Shown here one piece after another: positions 30,401-45,400 of a stretch of DNA of 64,000 bases. The notes beneath the pieces were generated by a model. That model worked only from the letters and a program-made list of their open reading frames with translations, was not told the origin of the DNA and searched no databases. The stretch's first letter is position 1. The number at the start of each line of letters is the position of its first letter. Source of the stretch: Corella eumyota (lineage: Eukaryota; Chordata; Ascidiacea; Phlebobranchia; Corellidae); the NCBI GenBank assembly GCA_963082875.1, contig OY720098.1:21576001-21640000 (forward strand). The letters are read 5' to 3'. Position numbers and translations under genes: made by a program.

Positions 30401-33400
30401 TTATTAATTACTTTTTAATAATAAATAAAAGTATTTCTAGCCACGAACAAATACTACTTTTTTTAAGTTTCAAAATCATCTTTTTTGTTTTTAGTTTTTT
30501 TGCTAATAAAGTAACTTTGTTGTAGGTGCCGTAACTTACAGGGTTTCCGTGTTTAATTTGGATAATAACGAAACTCGAGAAGTTGAAAGTGAAAGCAGTG
30601 TTTTCGTGATAAATAACTTAGAAGCGGGAACTTGGTTTAAATTTGTTGTTTTCTCCATCGGAATTGAATCGAGAATAAACTTAATTGGAAGCCAACCAAT
30701 CAGAACACAGACTGGTAAATTTTAATTTCACCTCTAAACTTATATTTTTAATTTTATTCGCTTTAAGTAGTTTAAAAAACTTAAAATTTAATTATTAAGT
30801 TCCTGACGCTCCATTAAATGTGGCCACTGCCAATGTCACAACTACTTCAATCACCCTGCTTTGGGACCAAGTCATTGGAGCGGAAAGCTACGTGGTTCGG
30901 TTCACCGATGACATCACTGGTGATGATGTCATAATTCCAACCACAGAGACCTCTTTGGTGATTGGAGAATTGAATCCCGGGACGTCATATGATTTCTATG
31001 TGATCGCAGTTGGGCAAGAGAATCAATCAAGCGTGAAGAGTGTGGCTAGGAGAGAAATTACTCGTGAGTTAGAAGAAGGCTGATTTTAATTAATCATTAT
31101 TTTATTAATTACCTTTTAAATTATAATAACTGATTACCATTTGATTAGGCATTTAATTACTTTTTATTTATTTTAAATTAAAAAAACTTTTTTCCAAATA
31201 AAACTTACTAATTTATTAATTACTTTAAATTAATTACACTGAAAATAAATAACTTAATAGCTGCATGCATTTATATAACTGCACAGTTTTACTAACAACC
31301 AAGTTTATTAATAAATCTATGTGTGATTATTTTACACGTTTGTTTGTGTTCTACTAACATCAATTTTTAGCAGTTGCATGTTTTGTAGCAGTAGTTTATA
31401 ACTTGCTTGTATAACCGTTTTGTTTAACTAAAACTAGTGTAGAAAGATTTATGTTTAAATGTTTTTATTAACAAGATAAAATGTTTGTATTAGCTAGCTC
31501 GCATGTTTTGTAGATTTGTTCTTACTAACAGCATGTTTGTATAAGTAGTTGTGCACAATTATTAATTGTAAACACATTTTCTATTTAATTTTATTTACTT
31601 GCATGATTTGTTACATGATTTATTCTTAATTTAAACTTTATCTATATCAACATATAATTTATTAAAAGATTGTAAAATTATGTATATATGTAATACATAA
31701 TAATTAAATTAAAAAAAACATCACAAAGGATTACATTAATTTATTTTACTTATGTTTGTAAAAAAAATTGAGTTAACTAAACATTAAAGGCCTAAATATA
31801 ATACTAACACACAGTTATATTTCATATTACAAAATATGGTTGATCTACTGCATTTAAAAAATTTGTAAAAATAAAATATGGTTTAAAATATTTTCTAATT
31901 AAGCTTGGGATGCGATTGATTAAACTTGTTTTAATCAAATGGTTAATTCTGTAAAGGTGAAATAATAAGATTCTTATAAAAGCGGTGAAGTTTTAACAAA
32001 TTGCATGTTTGGAATATTACCAACAACCAAGTAAGTTTCTTAAGGATGTTACCAATACATTTATAGAAAAACTTTTGATACTAATAAAGTTAAGTTTTAT
32101 ATTACTTTATAAATTAGTTTGTTTAAAAATATTGCTTAAACTTCTTTATAAATGTTGTAACGTCATCTTATATGCTTTATTACGTTTTATTAGAAGTGTT
32201 TTAATTATATTTTCTCTATCATTAAGATTTTGTTAAATAATTCAACATTATGTCAGGTCCTGATGAGATCTCTAACTTGGATGTAACTGAAGTTGAAACA
32301 ACGACCACAAATATTCAGTGGCAACCTGTTAAAGGTAAACTTAGGCAGTAACTATATAATCACACGTTGTTATGTTTCTAACAAGACTTTAAGGCACAAA
32401 TATAAATGGCCGTATTTTTGTATGTTGTTTTCTATATAAAAAAAAATTCCAACTTTCATGCTGTAGTGCCCTTGAGTAAACAGCTTTTAACAATATAAAC
32501 TCTTACTGAGCCAGCATTTAATCAGCAGATTAATTATTGGACAATTATAATCAATAACTGACTAAGTTAACTCAATACTGGGATAGCTAACTGTTGTTAT
32601 TCTATGTTTGAGTTGACCTTATTTATTGTCAAGTCACTCAGGAATTTCTAACTTGTTTCATAGATTTAAAACAGTTGTGATTGTTAAAAATACTTTAAGT
32701 TAATATCAATCATTTAAAGTTATATATGTTACTGTTTTTAAAACACCAACTGCAATTTAGGTGCAAGTTCTTACCGACTGTTCTACAAACTTCGTGACAT
32801 TGACAACTCCCCCTCCAGCATGGTTGAAACTTCTTTTACGAACTTGACATTGGTGGGGCTTGAACCGGGGACCTGGTATGTTGTGGTTGTGTTCTCAGTG
32901 GGCAGGAAAGGGAGGTTAAATGATGAGGAGGGAAGTGAAGAGATTCAGTTTCAAACTGGTGAGAAAAGTTATTTTTTTATTTGTGATCTAGTTGCTGAGA
33001 TTTTTTATGTGTTTTATTCTAAAATGTATTGTAATTAAGTTTGAAATTAGTTTGTTAAAGCATTTTTAACAACAAAAATTGCAACTAAAAAGTAGTTTAA
33101 TTAAGTTAAAACTATTTTGTTTTATTATTTTGCAATTTTAATTTTAAATCAAGATATCAAAAATTTATATAACTGTTGGATTGAGGTACATATTAATAAT
33201 ATAAAAGAATGTTTCTATTTTTTACAATGTAAAGTACAATTAAACTTTTCTTTTAGTTCCACTTGCTCCAGAAGGCTTAAGAATAACGGAAGTTACCACG
33301 ACAATAATCAATCTTACTTGGTCTGAGGTTGTAGGTTAGTTAACTTTGATATTCTGACGCTACTTTGTAAACCAAAACTGATATAAACAACATTAAGTTA

Positions 33401-36400
33401 AAATTATAAAGTCAATTTACGTTTTTCTTATTACCTATGACTTTTCATATCTTTTAATTTTCTTAAACTTTAATTTTTATTATATTTTTAATCTTATTTT
33501 AAAAAAGGAAATACTTTATAAAATTTATTTATTAGTTTTGTAAAAAAGATTTGCTAATTATGGTTCGAAATCTTAGATTTCGAAACATATTGTTATTGTC
33601 ATTATATTTATTATTATTATTATTATTGTTTTTATTCTTATTTGACGAATTTTGAAAGACGATAACTTTTGTTCTTTAAAAGTAAAAGTTCTAAATTTTT
33701 AGTATGTTTGTTATTATCCTAACGAATCGCAAACCTCCTATTTACGACATTTAAATGTCACTAATTACTAATTAATATATTTTATTATTAAAATTTAAAG
33801 ATTAAATTTTCTGAAATTTTAATATGTTGTAGGTATTATTATTTTGTATGTTGCTGTTTAAAATGAAGATTTAACTCTAGCTAAATATCGTTTAATCATT
33901 ATTTTAGTTTTTTTATAAAATAACGAATCAGTGTGAGTTTAACGCTTGAATAATTTAATAGCGTTCTGGTCGCCGTCAAAAATCGTCCTTTTCGCTGTCA
34001 ATTGAAGTAAAAAATATTGGTTGAAAATTTAAGTAAAATGTTAAAGGATAAGTCAAAAATGTGTAAAATTTTTTTTTTAATTGTTTTGTTATTATTATAT
34101 TTTAATACTCGTTTAATTACTAAAAAATTAAGATCGGTATTTTGCTTTTAAATTTAGTTTACTTTTCTATTACAATATCAATGAATGCGTGTTCGTTTGT
34201 TAAAATTAGGTTTAAATAAAAAAAAGGTCATATTTAAATCTATAATTTAATTAATAAACCTACTAAATAAATTATATTCATAAAAAAGAATCAAACGATT
34301 TCGAACCATATTTTATTTATCAAATAAATCTAGTTATTATTATTATTATGGTTCGAAATCTTAGATTTCGAAACATATTGTTATTGTCAGTGTATTTATT
34401 ATTATTATTGTTTTTATTCTTTCTAGTCAGAATTTTGAAAGACGATAACTTTTGTTCTTTAAAACTAAAAGTTCTAAATTTTTAGTATGTTTGTTATTAT
34501 CCCAACGAATCGCAAACCTTCTACTTACGACATTTAATTATCACTAATTACTAATTAATAGGTGTTTGTTTATTAAAATTTAAAGGTTGTTATTAATTTT
34601 TTTAAATTTTTGTCAATTGTATATCATGATATTAGTAACTCAAAAACGAATTTAATTTTTGTCACTAATCACTAATTAATAGGTGTTTGTTTATTTAAAT
34701 TTAAAGTTTGTTATTAGGTTTTTAAATTTTGGTCGGTTTTATCTTATAATATTTATAATTCGAAAATAAATTAAAAAAGAATTCTTGTTTATTTTTTATA
34801 TTTAAATGCTGGTTTGTTCATTAAAAATTAAAGTTCGACATTAAGCATTAAAAATTTGGTATGATGTATTTTATAATATAAGTAATTTAAAACATATTAG
34901 AAAAATAATTTTCGTTTATTTATTATATTTAAATGCTTGTTTATTTAATAAAAATCAATTTTAAGAATTTAAAATTTACTATAATTTATATCCTAATATC
35001 ACCAACTTAAAACTGGGTTAAATATTAGTTTTTGTTTGTATTATATATATAAATGCTTGTTTGTTTATTAAAAATTAAAAGTTTGTAATATTCTTAGTTA
35101 ATGTTTATGCATATCTTTTTTTATTTATAAAAATTTATGTTAAAAATAATCAAATATTTTCGAACCATATTTTATTTATCAAATAAATCTAGTTAAAAAT
35201 CTTTTTTGCTTCAGGTGCTGCATTCTACCGCCTTAGTTACAATCCAACTGAAAACTCAACACAAATTAAGAACCTTGAAACTAGTTTATCCTCGATTCAA
35301 GTGGTACGACTTCAGCCTGGGAGTGAATATTTGTTCAAGGTTATATCTGAGGGGGATCAAGGTCAAATTAGTGTCAATAGTGAAGCTGTAATAGATACAA
35401 CTGGTAATTTAATTCTTGTATTTTCAAGTTTTGAACAAATATTTATAAAATATAAAAAAAATATTAATTGGTTAAATTTAAATGCTAAATCAAAGGTAAA
35501 ATTACATGACTAGGCTTAAATTAATATTTAACACTTTACCCAACTTATTTTTACATTTTTAAATATATTTTTAATGCTTTTTTGTTAATATTTTTTAATG
35601 CTTTTTTGTTCTTTAAGTAATTTTAAACTTTTTTATCTTCGATATTTTTATTACATCTGTCAAATAAATTTTTACTTTAAATTAATTTTAACTCTTAACA
35701 TTTTAGTTCCTGATGTTCCATATATTAGCAACTTCACAGATATTACAACAACATCAATGGTGCTTAGTTGGGAACATGTTAAAGGTAATTATTTTTAAAA
35801 TTTACATCTTGTTATAATTTTGTTGCTGATAAATCTTTTTCTTAAAATAGTTTTTATTTTAATGGATTTAATTTTGGCATTGACACATTTTCTTTATTTG
35901 TTTTTACAATGTATTTATTTACTGATGATTATTTAACCGGCAGCGTGGTGTAGCGTGGTGTAGTGGTAAGAACTCTTGCTACACCACACATGAGGTCGTG
36001 GGTTCAATTCTCACTGATCTCATGCTGTAGCGCCCTTGAGTAAGGCGCTATAAACAGTATGACTCCTGCTGAGCCAGCACTTAATCAGCAGTATAATTTA
36101 TCGGGCAATAATCTCTATAATATCCCAAACTGCCACAGGCAACTCGAGACTGGGTTGGAGTAACTTATGTTACTCTATGTTTAAGTCGTGCATTCGACTT
36201 TCCCACATCAAGGATAAATTTATGTACAAAAAAAAATTTAAACAATAATTCAAATTTTAAACATAATTTTGCTCTACATAAATAACTAACTTTTATTCTA
36301 AAGTATGGCATTTTTTAAACTTGTTAAATTATTCTAGGTGCAACTAGCTACAAGTTAACCGTTAATGAACAAAACTCCACTCAAAGTTTTGAGGATATTT

Positions 36401-39400
36401 TTGTGAGTGCGAGTGGAGTAGAAGTGGTTGGTTTAAGTGCTGGATTATTTTATGAGTTTGAGTTGTTTTCGATTGGTGTTTCTGACAGAATTAATGAGAT
36501 GAGTGGAGGGGTTAAAACACAACAAACTGGTGAGTTAAAAAACAAAAAAAAATTTGATATTAAAAGTAAAAAATGCTTAATTTTGTCAATAATTTAGTTT
36601 AAGAATATAATAACTTTAATTTTAAGTAAAATTTTTGGCATTTTAGGATGATTGTTTTATTGTTTTAAGTTGATTAAATTTTAAAAACATTTCGAAAGTT
36701 CAAATAAATTTTAAATTTTATTTTAGTTCCAAATGTTCCAACCAATGTTATAGCAAATAACACAACCACTTCAACAATTACTTTATCTTGGGATAAGGTA
36801 CAAGGTAAGCAAATATAAGCTTTACCTGGTTATATTTAAAAATAAATTAATTTTATGATTAAAAATTGGTACTTTTTTTAAATATATTTAATTAATATTA
36901 ATTATAACAAACCCTTGTATTTTTGTTGTTATGTTCTTTCTACAAACTTTTACATTAAAAACATTATTTGTTTTGTTTACAGGAGCTCTTTTATATATTA
37001 TTGACCTCAACTCTGATGACACTAATATTGAGATCACAAACAACACATTTATGACATCACAAACCAGTATTGTTATAAGCAACTTAGTAAGTGGAACGGA
37101 ATATAACTTTCAAGTTAGCGCAAAAGGAACCCAAAACTTGATTGGGGAATCTACTGTGCCAGTTTATAAAACAACAAGTAAGCATTCTGTTTAAGTAAAA
37201 GTATTTTTAATAATATAACTTAATGACTTAGTTTTTTTTATAGTTTATGTTATTAAGAGGTAAATGCAGTTTAAATTTTTAAATTAATATATCTAATTTT
37301 CCAGTACCAAGCACACCAACAGATGTGATAATAACTGATGTTACCACGGAAACTGTTTCATTGTCATGGCAACCACAGAAAGGTGCCATAACTTACAGGG
37401 TTTCCGTGCTTAATTTGAATAATAATGAAACTCGAGAAATTGAAAATGAAAACAGTGTTTCCGTGATAAATAACTTAGAAGCGGGAACTTGGTTTCAATT
37501 TGTTGTTTTCTCTGTCGGAATTGAATCGAGGATAAACTTAATTGGAAGTCAACCAATCAGAACACAGACTGGTAAGCTAAAGATTGTTTAAAAGTTGTTA
37601 TCTCAAAAGTAATCCTTTTAATCAATTTTTTTTAAATATATTAACCTACTTCTAACAGTTCCCTTAGCAACGAATGAAGTTAACTCTTTTAATGTTACGA
37701 CCTCAAGTTTTATAGTTCAATGGATTCCAGTGTTTGGTAAGTAATTTAATTGGTAAACAAGAGATGTTAATACTTCATGTTAAATATATTTCTTTTTAAT
37801 TTTGAAATACAGGAAATCAATTTTCTTGTTTTTTATTTCAATAGGAGCTGCAAGTTATGAGGTTATTGTGACATCACAAGACTCTGAAGTATTGGTTCCT
37901 GATCTAATTATGACATCACAAACACAAGTGCTTGTGAGTTCACTAAGTTCTGGAACTAAATATGACATCACAATCGTTTCTGTTGGTGATGAAAACCAAA
38001 AAAGCGAAGAAAGTGAAATTGTTGAAGAAATTACAAGTACAGAAACATTTAGATTGGTTTAACTTGAATTTAAGTTAATGAAATTTTTTATTATTTAAAT
38101 TTGCATACTTTTTATTGTAGTTCCATCCTCAGTTAGTGGATTAAATGTTGATTCAATTACAAATTCTTCTATTACTTTATCCTGGGAGGCTTCAAAAGGT
38201 AAATTGTTAAAAATTATATTTTTAATTTTTTTTAAATACAAGTCAATATGATTATAATAACATGTGATTCAATAACAACTTTTGGTATACATATTTTTAG
38301 TTTGTATCACATCATAAATTTGTTTGCATTATTTTTTAAATTTTTTCTTTAATTTTAGGGGCTCAGCTTTATCAGGTATTAGTTACTGGAATAAACTCAA
38401 GAACTCTAAACACAAGTGAAACTGAGCTAACTGTCAACAACTTGGAACCCGGGTTGAAATATAACTTTACTGTGTTGGTTGTGGATGTTAAGGGCAGAGT
38501 TAATATGGAGGGAACCGGGATAAATAATGTACAAACCAGTAAGTTGGTGTTTGTCTAATATTGTTTTTATTTTATTCACTAACTTGTTAAGATATTCAGA
38601 AATTTATATCTAATTTAGATAGGAGAATTTGATTTAGTAATAAGTAAATTAATTTAATGTTATATAAATGCAATCATTTTTGCTATGCAAAGTTTTTAAG
38701 GTTTTCTTGCCAAATATTATTTATTTTTAGTTTATAAAAATTTACAACATTTAAATATAAAACTTAATATTAATGCTTTATGGTATGTTAATGTACTGGT
38801 AATACTTTTTAATTGAAATGTTAATTTAAACTTAAACTAAAAATTAAAAACCTTTTTATTTTAGTTCCTTTGATACCAACTGGGTTTAAGATAACTTCAG
38901 TTAAAACAACTTCTGTTGGGGTGGAGTGGTCAGCTGTTCAAGGTAAAAAGTCATTAAAAATAAAGTTTTACTTTTTTAAAATAATAATTAAAATTCCATA
39001 ACTGATGTTAAAACTGAACCATTTTTTTATGTTCGGAAATTTATGATTTTAAGGGGCCTTATATTACAATCTACTTGTGACATCAACTAACAATGATGTT
39101 GTAATGGATTTGACTGTTTACAACACAAGCACCCTTGTGACATCATTGTCACCTGGTGTAGAACATAGATTTACTGTTAAATCAGTTGGTGAGGATAAAA
39201 CTTTAATAAGTGAAGAAAGTCAACAACTTATACAGGCAACTTGTAAGTTAATTAAATTTTTATCTATATAATAAAATAATAAAGTTTGAAGATATCTAGA
39301 TTTTGGCTTAGATTAGTAAAAACTAGATTCTAATTTATTAAACTTTTCCAAAATAGTTTTTTTTAATAAGTAAATATAAGTTTAAATGTACAGCTTCGTA

Positions 39401-42400
39401 TATTCTTGTAGCAAATAAATCTAAAATAATTTTTGTTTATTTTTTAGTACCAGAAGTTGTGACAAATATATCGGTTGTAAATATTTTAACCAACCAAGTT
39501 AACCTGGAATGGAATCAACCAGATGGTAAAATAAAATAAGTCTTATTTTTATAATTCACATATTTTAAAAATGTTGCTATTTACATTTAAATGTCATGTT
39601 AGCGAATAAAATAAAATTTTGTAAAATAAAATAAAATCCAATAAAATAAAATAAAATTAAAATAAAATAAAATCCAATTTTTGTATTTACTCATTGGCAG
39701 TAATAACTTGTTAGTTATTTAAGCCAATAAAATTAATAAATTTTATTCAAAGAATTAATATTATGTTAAGTCTTCTTTAAATAAAATTTATTTTTTCTTT
39801 CTTAGGTGCTAGTAGTTTCACCTTACAAGTTAGTAATCTTGACAATGGGATCACATTTGAGATTCAAACAATTGAACCAAGTGCCAATGTGACTGGGTTG
39901 TCTGCTGGTACTTGGTACAGGTTTAATGTTGTTTCTATTGGAGATTTGGATGTGACTAACTTTGAACCTGATGTGTTTGTTGCCAAACAAACTGGTAAGT
40001 TGAAGATTTTTGTTATATAATACATACTACGAATTTAAAAAAGAACACGAAAATTTTTTTGCGCATATTGGTGTAATTAATTTTGAAATGCCTAAAACTT
40101 GATATCATGCACAGTTATGTTTTAAATTTCAGAAGTTATGTCAGATTTTTATTTTAAAATGTTTTGTTTTTAGTTCCCCACCCTCCCAGTTTGATTGAAT
40201 TTACCCAAATTACAACTGAAGCTTTACATCTAACTTGGAACACCGTGACAGGTTAAATAGCATTATATTACATCATTATTGTTAGGGTTTTACATACTCT
40301 TCTAAATTATTTAACTGAGTTCTATTAACAATTTTTTGTATAAGACATTAGTGTAAGCATTTATTAATTGATTAAATAAACATAACTTGTAGTTTTTACT
40401 GATATGGTTTGTTTATTCATTATACAAACTAAAAAATTTATAAAATTTTAGGAGCTTCATCTTATGTTATTTCCATCGAGTGGTCAGTTGATAACATTGT
40501 TGAAAGTAGGAGTTTATCCTCAAACTTAACCACTTATGACATCACAAACCTCCTTCCAGGAACTGAGTATTTGTTAACAATCAAAAGTATTGGAGCTGAA
40601 GGTCAAATGAGCAGAGAAAGTGAAGTTGTAACAGAAACTACTCGTAAGTTGTAACTGTTTTGTGTGCTTACATTAATGTGGTAAAAACTGTATTTGTTAA
40701 CCTTTAAGTTTAGCTTTAAATTTATTTAATTTATTTAAAGATGTTTCTAAAACATACACTATAGTTATTTCTTAGCTCGTATTTATTTTAAACTGCAAAA
40801 GAAAATGTTAAAGATGGCTATTATGCAAAGATATAACAAAAACATTACAATTTCTTTATTTTTTTCAGGCCCAGAATCAATCTCAGGAATTGACATTGCT
40901 GATGTGACTGAAACTACAGCAACTCTTAGATGGAAACCGGTTAAAGGTAACAACTACACATACATAGTGTTTGTGTGTTTGCAAATATTTTAAAAAAAGT
41001 TCTCTTTAAACATTTTTAATTTAACTTTTTAGGAGCAAGAAGATATCAACTATACTACCATGAAAGTGACTCCATTGTTGATGACTCAAAAGTGATTATG
41101 ACATCATCAGTTGAAACAATGGTAACTGAGTTGAAACCAGGAACTTTTTATAATTTTAATGTTTTCTCGATTGGAGCAAAAGATCGAAGAAATGAGGAAG
41201 GAAGTGTCCAAGTTCAACTGCAAACTGGTGAGCTTAATAATAGATGTTTTTTTAAATTAAGTTACTGTGTTTAAGTTGTAACAAAATTTGTCAATTGCTG
41301 TCTCTAGTTTTTTTAAATTTAAAATAATAAATAAAATAATAAAAAAATGCATTCGAAGTGGCCAATTCTTGAAAAAATAGTTTATTACCTATTTTATATT
41401 AAATGAATGTATTTTTAACAATAACTTGAAACAATTTTTTTAGTTCCTTCCGCACCAGATATGTTCCAAATCACGGAAGTTACAACAACTTCAATTAATC
41501 TAAGTTGGGAAAACGCAACTGGAGCTTCAAGTTATCAGGTTCATGTAATTTCTTATTTCTTCAAATATCTTAATTATAAATCAATCGAAAACTAATTATT
41601 TTTTAAGATTATAATTATTATTTTTTTTAACTACTCATTTAATTTTTATTTTGCATCTTTCAATTATTTTTGTAAATTTTAACCAGGTTTTGTACACTCA
41701 ACCTCCCAATGATGACATCACAATCCTGGTAACCACAGCAACCAACATTCAAGTTGACAACCTAGAAAGAGGAACCAAATATAAGTTCTTGGTTAAAACA
41801 GTTGGAATAGAGGAGGGAAGAATAAGTGAAGAAAGTCTACCAGTTTCAGATGTCACCGGTAAAAATGGATTTATTTAAACATTTAAATGTAAACGCTGTA
41901 TAATTATACTTTTTAAAGATAATTAGCTTTGTTGAAGACATGTTAAAAACTTCACATTCATATTTTAATATTTCTTTTACCTTTTAGTGATATTTGAATA
42001 AATATTTTTTTTAAACTAAGATTGAATATAATATTTTAATTTTTTTTTTTTGATTCTCACAAAAAAGGTATCTTTCATAATTATTATAATTGTAATGTTT
42101 TCAATTACTATTTTAGTACCTGGAAGTCCATCTGGTCTTACTGTCAACCCAGTGACAACAACTTCAATTGAAATTGGATGGGAGCTAACACAAGGTAGGA
42201 ATAGTGGTTACACATTTCTTATATATAACTTTATTCTCTTTGTGGGAAGGTCAACTTCGCGACCTTAACATAAAGTGACATCAGTTACTCTGACCCAGTC
42301 TTGGGTTTACTTCAGTTTAAGATATTAAAGGGCCTACCTCAAGGGTTCTACAGTGTGAGAGCTGGGGATTGAACTCAGGACTTCATGTGGTGTAGCATAT

Positions 42401-45400
42401 GTTCTGACTACTATACCACGCTGCCAGACATGATAAGATTGTAAAAATTGTTGGTATTGTAATTGTACAATGTAGGCAAAGAAAACGGTTAAAATCTATA
42501 GAATTAAAATACAAGAAGTAATTTGTTTGGCATTCAAGAAAACTTTTTTTTTGTTGCTTATGATTTTATGTTACAAAACTTACTTTTTCAAATGAATTGT
42601 CAAAAATGATTTATTAGATTTAATTTTTATTTTAGGAGCAATAAGTTACAAATTGGTAATATCCCAAAACAACCAAACTATTGAAGAACTTGCCACAAAT
42701 CAAACAAATATAAATATAATTGGACTTGGACCTGGGTTGGTGTATCAAGTCAACTTGTTTGCTGTTGGAACTTTTGGAAGAATTAATTTGGATGAATTTG
42801 CTGTTCTAACACAAAGGACTTGTAAGTTAAAAAAAAAAATTTAGTGGGGTTTTGTTGGTTGGGTTTTAAACCGGCAGCGTGGTGTAGTGGTAAGAACACT
42901 TGCTACACTACACCACCATGACGTTGTAGGTTTAATCCCCACTGAACTTATGCTGTAGTGCCCTTAAGTAAGGCGCTATATGCGGTACAAACTCCTGCTG
43001 AGCCAGCACTTATTCAGCAGCATAATTATCAGACATTTATAATCAATAATATCCCAAATTGCCACAGGCAAGTTGCGCATTCAACATTACTGCATCGAGG
43101 ATAAAGATTTAAGTTGCGCATTCAACATTCCCACATCGAGGATAAAGATATATATATACAAAATTGTTTTGTTATAAAACAATTTTTTTTTTTTAAAGAA
43201 TTTGCTATTGTCTATTTTTACGTAAAGTTAAAGTTATTTAACTAAACACGATAGCTTTTATAAAATATTAAAATAAATCCAACTTATTTTTAGTGCCAGG
43301 AATTCCGACTAATTTTGACGTTAGTGACGTTTCAACAAATTCTATTTCACTGGAATGGGATTCAGTTCAAGGTAACCTCATTTGTAATAACTAACATCGT
43401 ATTTACTACGTACTAAACTTTAAGCTTTTTTGTTGTTTGGTTGGTAATATTTATTTTAGTTTTAATTTTGTGTCACAATATCACAAAAAAGCAATTTTTT
43501 GTAAAATAAATTTTCATAAAAAATTTTTGTATATATTTTATATAATAAATATGTTATAATTAATTTATTTAAGGTGCCGTGTCTTATGTTATAAGTTATG
43601 GGACTGACAACATACAACTTGAGTTAAACACGACAAATAATTTTATTAAAATTGATGGTTTGGAAAGTGGAACGGAATATTGGTTTACCATCGCTTCCAT
43701 TACAAGCGAGATGTTTACAAGTAGATCAACTGACAGAATTACTGAAATAACAGGTAAACATATTTTTTGCTATTTTTGTGCTTTTTAAACAATAATCAAT
43801 ATGATATCTATATATAATAAAGCTTAGTAGACTGTTATATATGTATATTATGTCTATTTTATAACCCTGCAAAATAAAAACAACTGTTATTTGTGGTGCA
43901 CTGGTAAATGATAATTGAGAGTTGTGACTAAATTATAACAAAATTTTCGCCTTAGAGTGGGTAGGTAATTATTTATAATAATATACCTAACAATTAATTA
44001 TTAAGTTAGCAGTGTATTTTATATTTAATAACACAAACTAAGGCTTTTATTTTGCTTTTTAACCAAACTTGCATTTAACAAAAACAAATTTTTTGTTTTT
44101 TTTATAACATTTGATATTTTCAGTTCCTTCTGCCCCTACTAATGTCCAAACTTCAAATATAACAACCACAACAATCCAGCTAGAATGGAACCCTGTTCAT
44201 GGGGCTCAGTTCTACAACATTCGTATAACTTCAATGGACAACTTTCATTCTAACATAACTTCTGTTGAGCCTAATATTTTGTTGGATATTTTTGCTCCTG
44301 GAACAACTTATGATTTCTATGTTAGTGCAGTGGGAGAGGATTTAAAAATAAGTGAAGAAAGTGAAGTTGTGACTGACACAACTCGTAAGTTTATAAATTA
44401 AATGTTTAAAAACAATCCCTTAAGGGGAGAGGGCTTACCTTTAAGTTTTAAATATTTTTTTGTGTGTGTTTAAAAATTGACATTGTAGGCGTTATGCTTT
44501 TTATGCCTATTTAACCCCAACCTGTGAAAAAAATCATTTGTTTTTATTTGATAACAAGGTGTTCATTTTGTTAAAGTTTTTTTCATTATTAGAAGAGGAA
44601 AATCCAATCAGTATAAAACACATATGAAGCATTTACCTAAATGATGTATTAAAATGTGTAGCTTGTTTTTGGGCTCTAAAACACAATATTTTTGTATTTT
44701 TACCACTCTTTTTGTATATATCTTTATCCTCGATGTGGAAAAGTCAAATGCGCGACTTAAACATAGAGTAACATCAGTTACCTCGACCCAGTCTCAAGTT
44801 GCCTGTGGCAGTTTGTTTTATTATAAATTATAATTGCCTGATAACTACGCTGCGCCTTACTCGAGGGCACTACAGCATGAGATCAGCGGGGATTAAATCT
44901 ACGACCTTATGTGTGGTGTAGCAAGTGTTCTTACCACTACACCACGCTGCCAGTTAAAATTTGTCAAAGAGCTTTTTTGTTCAAATTTTTTATTTTTTAA
45001 GTATTACTTTGCACTGCAGATAACCTAATTTTTTTATTTAGGTCCAGCTATACCAGATGACTTGAGAGTTGCTGACTTAGGAACAGATACAACAAATTTA
45101 ACTTGGTCAATTGTAAAAGGTAAGATTTCGTTAAGTTCTATAGAGCTCAGTTTTTTGGGTAAAAGTAGTTTTTAACTCATGCAAATTTTTTATTTAATTA
45201 AAAATATAATCTTCAAGTAAGTGAAATCTTGCAGGATTAAATTTATATTTTAAGAAAATAAAGCTGTTGTTAGATATTAGCTTGAGGCAACTTATAATAT
45301 AATAAACAACATAAACTTATGATTTAAAAACGAGAATATACTAAACAACATTTACAGTAATAAATACAAACCCCTAAATTAATATGTGTGTATGTGAAAA

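Noticed and set aside
32009-32236. 75-codon Leu/Ile-rich frame
   Set aside because: AT-rich intron sequence that looks hydrophobic by composition; no splice or family support.
41538-41544. Alternative donor at 41539 for domain 41
   Set aside because: GTTCAT is a poor donor and shortens the strand by two residues; GTAATT at 41545 fits better, though only transcript data can settle it.
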